A stretch of 64,000 nt of DNA from Ctenosaura bakeri (lineage: Eukaryota; Chordata; Lepidosauria; Squamata; Iguanidae). This document shows positions 34,548-46,847 of the stretch, piece by piece. Under the pieces are notes generated by a model that did not search any database, was not told where the DNA came from, and worked only from the letters and a program-made list of their open reading frames with translations. The position numbers were made by a program, and so were the translations under genes. Location of the stretch: positions 434,001 to 498,000 of the forward strand of contig CAOLHI010000074.1 in NCBI GenBank assembly GCA_948474755.1, given 5' to 3'. Within the stretch, counting starts at the first letter, position 1; every line of letters starts with the position of its first letter.

Positions 34548-35136
34548 CAGTAATATAGAAACATGTCAATTGATTCAAATTCAAGTCAGACTCAAGTCCC
34601 TTTCAGGACTCAATTCATGATTTCTATATTTTTAGTGACCAGCTTGCTACCCTTTATTCAGTAATATGACACATTTATCCAGGAACCTTATAACTTTAAA
34701 TAACACTTCCATCTCTTTTTGCCTACTGGTTATGTGACAATCTTTCTCAAGCCCAAAGTTTGGGCCAGTTCTCAGAAGGGAAGAGCAAATGTGTTAGGCA
34801 ATGGGCTTGAGGTGCGGTTGAGGTCTGCTTAGCAGCCTGCCCCCACTACATATTGGAGGAAACGTCTAAACATTATTCTAAAAGCAGAAGGCAAGACTCA
34901 CCCCCAGAGCACAAGGAAGCGTCAGTAATGGAGCGTAAGAAGGATTCTATTCCCCACTTCTGAATAAGCCTCCAGCTTCATAAATGGGAAGTAAGAAGGA
35001 TCCTATTCCTCGTTTCAGCAACTGGCTTCCAGACTTGAGACTTGACTTGAAAGTATCTTGCAAGAATCTGAGACTTGACTTGAGACTTGAAGGTAGCAAC
35101 TTGAGACTTGAAGTAAACGACTTAAATACATTACTG
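34548..35136. mobile_element. Non-autonomous hAT-type transposon with GACTTGA subterminal repeats, copy 2
   Basis: A 589-bp relative of the element at 15114 in the same orientation. Ends are CAGTAATATA (left) and CAGTAATGTATTTAAGTCG (right, reverse-complemented). It is flanked by CTAATCTT and TTAATCTT, an 8-bp target duplication with one mismatch, which fixes both ends. Shared landmarks include TTTTTAGTGAC, GACAATCTTTCTCAAG, TTGAGGTCTGCTTAGCAGCC and AGAAGGATCCTATTCC. Subterminal GAGACTTGACTTGA units are dense on the right side. It has no transposase. Confidence 0.88.
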
Positions 35137-36620
35137 TTAATCTTCATCCCAACACCAGATTATGAGCCTCTTGTTTACATTTTCAGAATGTCCTGCCATT
35201 AGTAGAATTAGCTGCAGTGATATTTGATTAATTATCCCTGGTTAGGATTGTAGAACAATTCGTTTAATCTAAACCACCGGATTCAGTCACAAGGGAGCAC
35301 TCATTTACTGGAATGAGCAGACATTTTACTGTTCCACACTGCAGATAAAACTGGCTTTTCAAGTGTTTGAGGCTTCTTGCCTAAAAGACAGTATCAAATC
35401 AATCAATCAATCAATCAATCAATCATCTGATAACCAAAAGACCTTGAACAGGTTTTGAGAGTCCAGTATGGCATACTTTCCAACTGTCCTAATTTGGAAG
35501 GGACAGTTCCAGTTAATCCTTTGTCATCCCACTTTTTCAGCTGCTTTGAAAATATTCCTGTTTCTCTGTCCTTCTCCCACTTTCCACCTTTGTCATCAGC
35601 TTCCCTCAACTGCTGCAGCATGAGTTCAAAGTGCAAAAGTAGTTTATGCTCAATTAATTCAGTGGAGAAGAGGATAAGAGGGGCAGAATCTTCTGTTTAT
35701 CCATAGGTTCAGGCAAAACCATATTCTTGCAGTCTCTCCTAGCTTGTGTGTTCTCCCCCATTAATAACTTTGGCCATCTTGACCACACTCTGATATTGCT
35801 TGGCCATTGTGTCCCAGTTTTCATCTTTGAAATTTGGAGGGTATGTTGTGAATATTCAAAAAGACCATCTTGACTACTGTTTATACTTCCCTGATAATCC
35901 CCACCTTCCCTACACGAAAAAAAAGTTTTTACCTTTAGGAAGACATGGTAGGTATTGGTAGAGGGCTGGGATAAAGAAAAGGCTGGTGGGCCTTTTTCTT
36001 GGCAGCAGCAGAACTTTGGCAGAGTATACTGGTAAGCGGAACATTTCTACCTGGAGAGCATGGTTCTTGACTACAAATCCATGATACTGAGTGGAGAATG
36101 ACATATCTGTAGTGATGAGAGCCTGATATTGCCTAATAAGCCCCCCAATCTGAAATAAAGCTTTTCTGTTTGGAGAAGAGACAGCCATGTACAGCATGGC
36201 AGTGGTAGAAATGGGATATAAGTCCCAATGCATGGTGGACCCTGTTCAAAAAGGGCTACACTTTGTGTATTGAATGTTGACAGCTGCATTTGACTGGGAT
36301 TCTGAGAGGATTCAGGTGCTAAACACACTCTATCTGTACACTCCTTTCATATCTACCTTTCTTGTTGGGGTTTCTGGAGGGGTGGGCAAGGTTGCGGGGA
36401 AGGATCCTAAGGTAAAATAAGACTTCTAATCTTTCCATCTGAGAATTCAAATAGTTGACTGCCCCCTCCCAGGGATGTAACAGGGAGAGGATTATCCTCC
36501 AATATGAATTCTTCCCCTTCCAAAGAAAATTTCCCACTGTTCTCCAGATTTCTAGCATTGCAGTAACTTAAAATTTCACCGGAGCATTTAGAAATAAAAT
36601 TTTGGCATCCAAGGAAACGT
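35137..36620. other. Unassigned DNA with (TCAA)n
   Basis: No gene recognised. Frames of 73-107 codons lack domains. Confidence 0.45.
35394..35424. repeat. (TCAA)n microsatellite
   Basis: About seven tandem TCAA units are visible. Confidence 0.95.
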
Positions 36621-37208
36621 GCATCAATAGGAGTATGGTGTCTAGATCGAGGGAGGTAATGGTACCACTGTATTCTGCATTAGTTAGGCCTCATTTGGAA
36701 TACTGTGTCCAATTTTGGGCACTCAATTCAAGAAGGATATCGACAAGCTGTAACGTGTCCAGATGAGGGTGACCAAAATGGTGAAGGGTCTGGAAGCCAT
36801 GCCCCATGAGGAACAGCTTAGGGAGCTGGGTATGTTTAGTCTGCAGAAGAGAAGGTTAAGAGGGGACGTAATAGTCATGTTTAAATATTTGAAGGGATGT
36901 CATGTCAAGGAGGGAGCGGGCTTGTTTTCTGCTGCTCCAGAGACTAGGACAAGGAGCAATAGATTCAAGCTGCAGGAAAGGAGATTCTACTTGAACCTCA
37001 GGAAGAACTTCCTGATGTTCAGAGCTGACTGGCAGTGGAATATGCTGCCTCAGAATGTGGTGGAGTCTCCTTCTTTGGAGGTTTTTAAGCAGAGGCTTGA
37101 TGGCCATCTGTTGGAAATGCTTTGATGTGTGTTCCTGCATAGCAGGGGGTTGGACTGGTTGGCCCCTGTGGTCTCTTCCAACTCTATGATTCGATGATTT
37201 CTATGATA
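36621..37208 (+). mobile_element. CR1 LINE copy C, 3' end
   Basis: A plus-oriented, 5'-truncated CR1 of about 590 bp. It encodes the C-terminal ORF2 region, with a 120-codon frame at 36763-37125 showing [22 protein letters not shown] and NFLMFRADWQWNMLP, then the 3' end with GCAGGGGGTTGGACTGGTTG and the terminal TCTATGATTCGATGATTTCT repeat. The first part (36621-36760) is frameshifted relative to it. Its sequence is closer to copy A than copy B at several sites (GGTACCACTGTATTCTGCAT). Confidence 0.92.
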
Positions 37209-37855
37209 GGCAAAGTTACCAAGGGAATGTGAACATATGTTCTAGCTGCAAACCATTTTTAACATCTCACTTTCTGCACTGCTAAAAATTTGAGAATTGA
37301 AGAAAAATTTAATTTGGGGGGAGAATTATTTGGAAGACAATGCCCTCATTTTGCCTCCTGCAGCCACACCCTTCCTGTTCCTATAAGGAGGAGAAACTTC
37401 ATTGGTCTGTATTGGATTTGTATCAGCACTGCTTGAGTGCCACACACTATTCCACTGTAGCCTTGAAAGAAAGGATTCTGAAAAACTTACTGTTTTGTTA
37501 TGAGGATAGTTTCTTGCACACAAGAGTGTGCATTCTCGTCCCTCCCAGTAAAGGATCAAGAAGCATACCAGAAGGCCTTACTTTTAATTCCCAAAAAACT
37601 CTTGTAACTGAAGCCAGATGTCCCTCCTTCCATTTTTGGGGAGTGGGGAACCCTTCAGGAGAGAATGTGATTTGAATCACAGAAAGAAGGGAGGGAGTAA
37701 TATACCACCTACCATTTCTCAACCCCAAAGCTTGCAGCCCTGGTCCAACTGAAACTTCCATGCAGATTCTAAACATACGTATGCAATGTGAAAGAAAGTT
37801 TTGGCACCTCATAATGAGTCTTGGAGGTGAGCACAACTCAGCATGTGTCCCTAAA
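37209..37855. other. Unassigned DNA
   Basis: No gene recognised. Confidence 0.45.
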
Positions 37856-38153
37856 CAGGGACAAGATCAATAACTGGAGGACAAGGGGTACAAAATGCAT
37901 CTGCTAGTTCTCAACTTCTCCTTGATGGTCCTTGGACAATGAACAATGACATGTAACTCCTTGGAGCCTGAAAGAGTGATCATTTGTCATGTTAATAGGT
38001 TGCAGGACCCGATGCTGTTTAATATATTTTTTTAAAAAACTCATTAAAAATACATTTTTAGCCAATTGAAGGGCATTTCTGTAGTCCATGTGGCCCTGGA
38101 GGGTCTCAGGTACAGAAAATTAGCCTCAGACCCATTTCAGTTGCCCATCTCTG
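37856..38153. mobile_element. Possible hAT-type fragment
   Basis: The right side ends TTTCAGTTGCCCATCTCTG, the inverse of the CAGAGATGGGCAACTG form of hAT ends, preceded by CATGTGGCCCTGGAGG. The left end CAGGGACAAGATCAATAACT is less convincing and no target duplication is seen. Confidence 0.35.
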
Positions 38154-39939
38154 ATTTAATCCAGACACACTGAAGATGATTTCACACTGACCTCTCTACT
38201 TTTAAAACACAGGAACTCCTGCTGCCTGTTTAATGTGACATGTGTCTTTCTCCCTAAACTAATAAATTATTTTTATATATAATCTATCTCTTTATCATCT
38301 GTATCTATATCTATATATTCTCTTCCAAATATATGTTTAGTTAGGATAACATTTTAAAAATTACTATCAGACATTCCCCTGACTACTATACACAAACACG
38401 CACGCACACACACACATATCATCTTTAGGTGTTTGTTTTGGTAATAATAATGTAGATTCCAATCTTCTGGAGATCTATTCCTGTGAACATAACACTAGTC
38501 TTCTTTAAAATAAATGAAGAATTTTGAAGCTATCTTCCATGGGAATAAGATTGGACCCAGAGCCACAAAAGATAGCATAAGAACAGTGTGTCTGGAGTTG
38601 AACAATGCTTCAGTCATCTCTCCCAGTCAGCTTTTTGAGTTCACTTTGAAAAGCTTCACTTTCAGCATATACTTCTCATGTCCTTTCAAATCTCTGATGT
38701 GGATGTACAAATGCACAGTAATATAATGTGGTTTCAGTACCCAATCAGAAGGAAAGTTTCAATTATGCCATTGCTTTTAAAGAAGACTTAAAAATTAAGA
38801 CTCTTAACACAGATTCCCCCAAATCTTCAAAAACTTCAGGCTTTCCGTGTTAAATAAAGAGAGGAAAAACCGAAACCATTGCCGAGTACTTTAAATGAAG
38901 CCTTTGAGCAAGGCCTTCTTAAAGAAAGTTGTTTCTTACTGAAAGCCTTGGTGAGGACCTAATTACTTCCTTTAGAGTCACTTTGAATTGAGCCCTAAGA
39001 TTCTAATGTGTATTGAATTTAAATTCTACTTATGGGCTCGCTTCCTTTGATTCTGCATTGCTGGCAAGGGGAGCTCCTTACACCACATTAATCATACTAT
39101 ACGGAAGGGCTTCTGTGTCTGCTGCTGCTGAGCACTAAGTTGTCCCTAAAGATTAAAAAAAAATCTCCCTTAGAAGAAAAATCTCATTCTAAATGAAGAT
39201 TTAAACTGAAATTATAGGGGAAGTTGAGGCAAATATGTGTCCAGCAAAATCAGAAAAAGCATCTAAATGGGAAAAGGTATCTTAAATTATTTTTCTTCTT
39301 TGGCACATCAGAAAAATCCCATGCAGTGAGAACACTGGGAGGTTGGGCTGATGGGTACCATATGTAGAATGTCAAAACATTTATATTAACCATCAGCTAC
39401 ATATTAGTTTGAAATAAAGAGAGAGGTGAATGGATCTAGGATTGTTCAGCTCAGAGCAGTGTAGGACTGCTGGGAAATGAATTACTGCATGTAATTATGC
39501 ACATGTAAAGCAGAGAGGTAAGTGCATTTTCCCTGATACCGCATGGCAAAATGCACTTAGAGAGAAAATTTCTGTTGCAAACTAAGCATTTCACATTCAA
39601 AAAGATAACACTGTAAAAGAAAGGTGACTCCTTCATTTATTGGTTAACTTTTCACATGTGTGTATTTTGTGACAGATTGGAGATATGTGTGCAGCTACTG
39701 AGTAGAAAATGAGTGGTTAATTTCATATCTCATATGGAAAAGGAGGGGAAAATGTGAGTTGGAAAAGAAAACGAATGAAACATTGAAGAATTCCAAAGGA
39801 AGCAGAAATATTTAGATAAGACCAGCAGAATTTATTGCAGAGGTTCTACACATTCATACCATGTACAGAAAACAAACAACAATGCAAGTCATTAGTCGCA
39901 TTATGCTTTGGGTGTTATTTGCCTCTTACCAGCATGGGA
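38154..39939. other. Repeat-poor DNA, possible conserved non-coding element at 38780-39150
   Basis: A short CA run lies near 38396-38415. The segment 38780-39150 has no recognised repeat and balanced composition, so it is a candidate for conserved non-coding sequence only. Confidence 0.25.
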
Positions 39940-40470
39940 TGTTTTTATTTTACTATTTCATTTGTATCTCATCTCTCCTATGATAAAATAGCATCCAAGG
40001 CAAATGACAGACCCCTCAAAACTGCTTAAACAAGAAAATCCATTGAAATCATCTCAATAATAGCGCTTTAAAAAGCCAGATTGAAAAGATGTGTCCTCAC
40101 TCTCATCCTAAACGCAACATGAGTGGGAACTGGTTGTGGAATTCACTTTCCTTGGAACTGCAGTCTGGGAGCAATATAGGAGAATGCCGATAAAGAAGGC
40201 TTTTGGAGGCATAGTATTCCTAGGAGGGTGTTTCCTGGGGAACTTAATATTCCAACAGGCTCATAAGAAGACAGACACTCATCTAGATTGCCAGGCTTGA
40301 AACCTGTTTAGAAGCCTGGCATTATGAATTATGAAACTGGCATTATTAATTTGGTCCCCAAGTAGCTGGCGACCAGTACAGGTGTTATTGTTAGTTCCAG
40401 CTATAGTCAGGACTGAATCATTGAATTAATAGGATTGAATCAGTAGGATTTATGGAAGAAAAAGGATATC
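39940..40470 (+). repeat. Old dispersed repeat (squamate type, class not assigned)
   Basis: Landmarks AAAAAGCCAGATTGAAAAGA, TTGTGGAATTCACTTTCC and AGTAGCTGGCGACCAGTACA follow a repeat I associate with lizard genomes (element body with AGAGTTCCA.. and a ..CTGGCAGCCAGT.. motif). A related piece is at 58220-58530. Assignment is by memory only. Confidence 0.4.
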
Positions 40471-43400
40471 TCTGCATGTCAGCTCATCAATTGGACTAGT
40501 CTAGTTTGGAATAATCAACAGGATTTAGGGTTATGTTTCTCCGTGGCAGCCTGTGACTGATAGCTTCATACTATCTTCAAGATCACATTGTTTCACAAGA
40601 TTGTCAGATTATTTAAACTTAATAGCCACATTCAAATGTTATTGTTGCCTTCTTACAGTTATGAGTGGCTACTTTGCTGATGGACAAGCCTGAACTATAT
40701 TTTTGTTAATAGTCATCTGCTGGCTTCAAAGATAGGGACAGCGGGAACACAACCCATAACCTAAAGGCCTAAAATGATTACTAAGATACTATAGAAACCA
40801 CTGCTGCTGCAACCATAGCAGCTGATTCTTCAGAGTGACTCCACTGCAATTCCACTTTGGCTCTTCAAGATCTACATCGTTTTCAAACAGAGCAAAAACT
40901 GGTCAAACCTGCAAACTGATATGTGTCTTTTTATCTCCTGTGTATGCCCTTTGGGGAATGGACTTTTCATTGTGCCCATCTTCCCGCAAGCACTGTTTCT
41001 CTTAATAAGAAAAATAACAAAAAAACAAAAACCCAAAGCTGACAACATCGACACCCAGAATTGCTCCCTAACCTTTATTTTTGTTGGTAGCCAAAGGCCA
41101 CTAAATTTCTGTTGTACAGAAACACGATGGGAACATTGTTCTGGCAATTGAAGGCCAAATGACAAGCTTGCTAATTTATATTTGACGGGCTGAATGAACA
41201 GCTGTAGCTCTTTCCTCTGATAATAGCTGTACCAGTGGCAGTCCACCTCGAAGGCAACTTTCTTTTATAATCACACTGTCATCTAAAGCTAAACATCCAG
41301 AGCAAAGGTGGTATGCTCAACCATAATTTAAAAGCCTATGACACAAAAGGAAGGGCTATGATGTTTAACTTATAGGGCATCCAAATGTCATAGGCCCAGG
41401 CTAGCTCCTATTAGCAATAACTCAGGTCCCACTGAAGAGATCTGGCATTCAAAACTGATGAGTGTTGGTCCCCGGGGCTTGCTCCTCCAGAGCCATGCTT
41501 AGGCCACTGGGTAACCCGAGTGACCCAGGAGTCAAACTATGATAACCCTCTTCAATTTAAAGAGCCGCTTCTCCCCATCTGTCTGAGGTCTGACTCTGCA
41601 CAATAAATTTCCCAAAGAGCATAAAGAGCCATCTAGTGTATATCAAATCGATATCATTGTGGCTCACAGCAATATCTGAGGCTACAGTTCACAAAATAAA
41701 CTAGGCCAGGGGCTGGTTTTCTGCCCTGGGCAATCAATCAGGCTCTCTGGGTCATAGATTTTAGTGTAAATTAACACAGCAGAAACAATCGTGCTCCCCA
41801 GATGATGATATAATACTGCATTTGCTTTTCTTTCTCCTCCTTCCTCCCCACCATCCTTGCCACCCCCCTGCTTCATAGTTCCTCGTGCTCAGCAGTGAAG
41901 CTGCACAGAGCAAGAATAATAAAAAGCAATGATTAGAAAGATAGTGGTTCTCATAAAGCTGGGCATTAATATTTTCCTGACAAATGTATGTAAGTATAAG
42001 AGTGTGTGTGTGTTTGTATGTGTAAAGCACAACATGGCTTTTGCGGAGGACAAAATACAAAAAGTCACCATGGTGTTTTGTATATAAACACAAACAAGAA
42101 TGAACCTTCAAAGAAACATGGGTTGCTTTTGTGAGTGCATATTCTATACTTAGTAGCACTATACTTAGGACAAGTGTGTGAGACTGTGGCTGAAGGTCCC
42201 AGTCCTAACTCTGGCACATGTTAGTGTACAAATGTGTGCACAATTGGATGTGTTTTACTGAACAAGTATAGATCAGTGATGGGGTATGCCTGTCAAGGTA
42301 TTCACACACCCCAATACATGTATTATTCCATCTGATTTGATAGTCTGAACAGAGGTTCTACTTGCCTGTCTATTTGCCTGTCTGGGCCAGAACAGAACAC
42401 ATGTCAAGGGTATGGCCAGTCTTTTCTGGATTTTATTACAGACTTCAGCACCTTGGATAGGTCTGTTTAAGTTAAAACCCAGAAGAGCAACCTTGCTGCC
42501 TTCAGGTGCTGCAGAAGATGCTCTCCCATTGTTAGTGCTGAAGATAAGAATTGTCTGCCAGGTTACTTTTAGCAGAGGTGGAAAAGTAACTGGGAGAGAA
42601 ATCCAGTGAGGAACTTGGGAACCAAAGAGAAATAACCAGATTCTGGTTCTGGCCAGACAGTTAAAAAATTGAAAGGGAAGTTATCTGGAAGCACTTATTG
42701 CCAATTTAGGTAACAATAAACCAGTGAGGTTGGGTAAGGTAGGATGGAACTTAAGACCATGATATTGCTTGTTTTTCAGTGTTTAGAAGTTTACCACAAG
42801 AGGTACCAGTATACAGAATCTTGATTAGGTACTGACTTGACTACATTCTCTATAACACCAACACTGAAATATCTGTCCATCCATAGAAAAGCCTATGATG
42901 AAGACAGGTATTATAGCTCAAGTGTGCTTGGTTATTCATGGCTTCCTTTGTACTCAGTAGAACAAAGTAAAGGACCTACAAGTGAATCTACAAATGACGG
43001 CAAGGAAAACTTATCCCAACCTTCATTGATGGGGCTTCCAGAGAACCCTTGGATACACGGACTTCTGTTTTTCAAATGCCCATAAAAATGGGAAACACTA
43101 CTCTAATTTACAAAAGGTATTTACAGGCATGCAATCAGAAAAGGAATGGTGTATTTTTCAAAGGCTGATTGAAATGCTGAACTTGCAGCAGTGGTGCTAA
43201 TTTTAATTTCCTTTCAGATTACTATGATAGTTTGTGTCTTCTGCAAAAATGACTACAGCAGGAATATGGAAGTGACTATATTATGTAAGCAGCTGACAAA
43301 AACTCTAGATGCTAATAGTTACTTTCTGTTTCAAGTAAAATTTTATAAAGCACCTTTCCATAAACAGAACAGCACAAGAAAATCATTTCTAATTATGTTA

Positions 43401-44529
43401 TATTTAGATCAATTCATTGCAAACTTATTATCTTTCATGTTTATGTCAGAATTAGATTTCTTTCATGTATGCGTAAGCTTAGAATACCTATTTCAAAGAC
43501 AAATGGAGCACCGTTAAAATAATCAATGCACTTTGTGGGTTCCAAATATGCAAATTGCAGCAATAGTCAAAGGGGAATCTGGGGCATCCATAACTGCAGA
43601 GAATTTCCAGCTAGAGAAACAGAAAACTCCAGCAAACTATCTCATTCTCCCTGTGTGCAAAAAAGTGCCTTAAAATAAAACAACAGAGCACACTACATTC
43701 CTTAATGGAATGCACCACTCGGTGTTTATTTAGAATTAAGCCCTACTGAGTTCTGTAGAATTTACTATCAAGTGAGTGGGCACAGGATTATAGCATGTAT
43801 TGGTCAATCTTTGTTTGTCATATGAAAGCACCTTATGCTGAATCACACCTATGACTCATTTATGCTTGGCCAGGGCCAACCCATGCATCAGACTTCAGAT
43901 TTGCATGAACAGGTAACCATGTGATATCATCAGACTTCATCCACACTCCAGGACATTATCAAGACTCACCTCCTGCTGCTTAGTCATTAGGCTATCAAAA
44001 ACCTGATAACGCTACTTGTGCATCACCAGTGCCTGGATGGAAGACTTCTAGAAATCCAACAGCACAGCTTCTCTGGTGGAAGGCTGTTGAGAGATAACTG
44101 AATAAATAGAGTAGATATTATATCTGCCCTACCCTTTTCTAAAGGTTCAATGTATCTGGATCAAAAAAAAAATTACTAATGAAAGTGCAAATGCTCAGCT
44201 GTGAGCAATTAGATCTGTTGTGTCACACAGACATCTTTCTTCAGTTATCCTCATCAAAGAAGCGCAGCTGCAATCACTAAGGCTGTGGTGTCTGGTTGAT
44301 ACAACACAATAAATCACACTGTCTTCTGCAATCCAGATCCATTGGCATGACAGAAGAAGCAAATATCTAGCCAAATGGTTTATGTCACACACAGAAAGGT
44401 TTGATTTGAGAGATCAAATCTGCTTGTGAATATTTGAAAATCCTCCCACCCAACCTGGCCAATAATGACAGATTGAAATGTCATGTGTACATGCACACAC
44501 ACACACACACCATCTGGGAGCCGCTGATA
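40471..44529. other. Unassigned DNA, two repeat-poor stretches
   Basis: The segments 40860-41290 and 41600-41860 lack recognisable repeats and could hold conserved non-coding DNA. A TG-rich run lies at about 42002-42024. Frames up to 132 codons have no domains. Near 43820-43860 the phrase GAAAGCACCTTATGCTGAAT resembles the reverse of an old CR1-like tail. Confidence 0.3.
44491..44510. repeat. (CA)n microsatellite
   Basis: A run of about ten CA units is visible. Confidence 0.95.
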
Positions 44530-44640
44530 ATATCAGAAGTGCCTTGCCTGTTTCAGACAAGGGACCATATAGTCTAGCATTCTGTTTCCAGCAGTGATCA
44601 GCTGCTACTAGGAATCTCACAAGTAAGACTACTTGAAACC
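44530..44640 (-). mobile_element. Fragment of old CR1-like LINE 3' tail
   Basis: GGGACCATATAGTCTAGCAT, TCTGTTTCCAGCAGTG and AATCTCACAAGTAAGAC resemble the reverse of the tail at 17080-17655 (CAGAATGCTGGACAAGATAC). It is strongly decayed. Confidence 0.35.
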
Positions 44641-45139
44641 AAACAGCTTCCTGGGATCTGATTTTTAGAAAGCAATCTTGATTGCAATTATACTTCTAGT
44701 TGTGAAATACTTTATCAGCATTCATGTGAAAACTAGCAGAATACCACGAAAAGGCTTGCATGTAAAGTTTATCAGATTTATTTTTTATGTGAGCAGGTAA
44801 TAAGATTTAGGAGTTAAGAGCTAGGAATGTAAAGAATATTCACAATTTTTCTTGTTCTCAATGAGAAATGGCATCTCAGTCCATCAAGATACTTGAAAGA
44901 AAAATCAACTATCACAATTTTTTCCCTCTGAGAGCACACTTCTTCTCATTTTGGGAAAATTTTGGCATGAAAAACATGGGGTGTGTGTGTGTGCGCAAAC
45001 CTTTTGGACACTATGCCCTTTCTTAGAGGTTGCTTATATGGGTTCCCTACTTGAAGCAATCATCCTACTGGCACACGTATACAGCCCTCTCTGTCCTTTT
45101 AATGCAGTGTCTGTGGAACTCTTGTGCCACAAGTAAGCT
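44641..45139. other. Unassigned DNA with traces of the AT-rich repeat
   Basis: GCTAGGAATGTAAAGAATATTCAC at about 44820 resembles the TAGGGATGGAAAGAATATT terminus, and a GTGTGTGTGTGTGCGCAAAC tract follows near 44982, suggesting a poorly preserved copy of the AT-rich family. Confidence 0.35.
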
Positions 45140-45325
45140 CACATGTGTCAAACACAAGGCCCGTGGGCTGAATCCAGCCCGTGAGGCCATTTCATGTGGC
45201 CCTCGCACCTCTCCTGCAGCTGCAGCACTCCCCCATACACAGCAAGCCTGAGCCCCACTTTGCAGGCCCCCGGCTGCCAATATTCTGAAAAGGGGTCCAG
45301 CACTCGCAATCTACTTCTACTTCTA

Positions 45326-45420
45326 ACTGCTCCTCTGTCCAAGTCTTGCTGTCAAAGTGTTGCCATGGGTTACCATGGCAATGCTCCACGCGGCTCACGA
45401 GAGTTGGACAGAGGAGCAGT
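45326..45420. repeat. Inverted repeat with nested hairpin inside hAT
   Basis: ACTGCTCCTCTGTCCAA at 45326-45342 pairs perfectly with its reverse complement at 45404-45420. Within the loop TTGCCATGG and CCATGGCAA pair around GTTA. Confidence 0.9.
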
Positions 45421-45449
45421 AAGCAATGTGGGGATTGGGCTCACCAGGT

Positions 45450-45530
45450 ACAGAGAGGGGCAGGGGATCAGAAAGAGGCACAGAGAGGGTCTGGGGAGCA
45501 GAAAGTTGCACAGAGAGGGTCTCAAATGAG
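45450..45530. repeat. 30-bp tandem repeat inside hAT
   Basis: Units beginning ACAGAGAGGG and continuing with a GGGGAKCAGAAAG-like segment occur about 2.6 times, ending GTCTCAAATGAG. Confidence 0.8.
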
Positions 45531-45861
45531 ACCAAAAAGTTAAACAAAGTTAATGTAATAAACAGTGCTTGGTCATATTTGTCTGATGATAAAAAAAAAA
45601 AAACTTTCTGTTTTCAAAACTCATCTTTCAGTAAATTGTACAATAATTTGTACACTTAAATATCTGCTTGCCATTATTTTTCCTAGACTTCTAGTTTCAG
45701 AGCTAGTTACAACTAAAACCAGTAATAATCAAATGCAGAGGCAATTATTCAATATGATAAAAGAGTAGATACATTTATACAGTCTTACAAATATAACCGG
45801 CCCTTTGAGGACAACCATAATGCTGATGCAGCCCAAGATGAAATTGAGTTTGACATCCCTG

Positions 45862-46847
45862 AGTAAGCTCATGGCTCTGGGCCCTGTTAGGCAGTCAGTT
45901 GTGAGACAGTGCCCCCCCCTATTTTTTTTTTTTTTTTGGACACAAGAACCCTTTTTGTGGAAATAACAATTTCACCAAAATGCCTGAAATGTGAAAAATC
46001 ATTCAGAATGTGCAAAAAATATTTGTAATTTCCCCTAGGAAGTAAGTAACTCATGGTGTATTTTTTTTTTAATTACACTGTTCCTCTAGTTATTCAACTG
46101 TATCTGCTGAAGTTTAACTAAAATCAGGTATAATAATTGTAATCATAATGATGTGGCATTTAATTTGAGGACATAGTTGCTTATGCAGCTAGCAGTTAAG
46201 TTGTCAAGACCCACCAGACATATCCTCCTCACCGTCTTTAAATATTTACCTACCTGTGCTGGCATGGGAGAAATCTTAAATCCCCCAAATCTCCCCCATC
46301 TCTTCCAGAGTTACCTGCCCTGAGCCTTTCAGGAGGCTAGACTGATTCCTGGCTCTATGGTTTTTCCACCTGTTGCTTGACTCCTGGTATTTTTCTGTTA
46401 TGGTTGTGAGAGAAATTACTTAGCATTGCTTCTAAAGTTATTACAGTAGACTGCTAGTGCTGCATTGCCCTAGCATTTTTCCTTTCCTCCTTCACCAGAC
46501 AGCAATTCTGGGATCTATCCTCATTTCAAAGTGATAGATGACAAGACTCTGCCTTTTCTGCAGTGACTCAGACTGCCTGTCTTGTGCCTAACAACTATGA
46601 ACAATTTGGATGTGTTACAGAGAGAAGAATAAGTTTCACTATCTAAAACACCCGTGGAGAAAATGTGTCTATGAGCAACTGCCATATACTGAAATGTAGT
46701 AATAATACATAAAAGACCAACACATTAGATGGCCAATACAATCCGGTTTATACTGGTCCTCTAATGTTCTGATATTCTAATGTTATGATATCATTGCTAT
46801 CTCCCTATGTGATAATTCAAAGATGGAGATGTAAACCCAGCCTAATA
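45862..46847. other. Unassigned DNA with poly-T and a trace of the AT-rich repeat
   Basis: A poly-T run lies at about 45922-45938. The segment 45940-46030 (CACAAGAACCCTTTTTGTGG, GTGCAAAAAATATTTG) may be a piece of the AT-rich family. No gene. Confidence 0.4.

Larger units (their letters stand above)
45140..45861. mobile_element. hAT-type element with perfect 8-bp target duplication
   Basis: A 722-bp element. The left end CACATGTGTCAAACAC and the reverse-complemented right end CAGGGATGTCAAACTC pair as terminal inverted repeats. It is flanked on both sides by AGTAAGCT (45132-45139 and 45862-45869), an exact 8-bp duplication diagnostic of hAT. The left interior has GGCCCGTGGGCTGAATCCAG and GTGGCCCTCGCACC, typical of widespread short hAT elements. 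Inside are a 17-bp inverted repeat (45326-45342/45404-45420), a nested TTGCCATGG/CCATGGCAA hairpin and a 30-bp tandem repeat. No transposase is encoded. Confidence 0.92.

Noticed and set aside
35394..35424. CRISPR-like direct repeats
   Set aside because: Simple (TCAA)n with no spacers, and the genome is a vertebrate.
45065..45543. Cluster of 64-111 codon frames on both strands
   Set aside because: Inside the hAT element bounded by a perfect 8-bp duplication. No transposase similarity.
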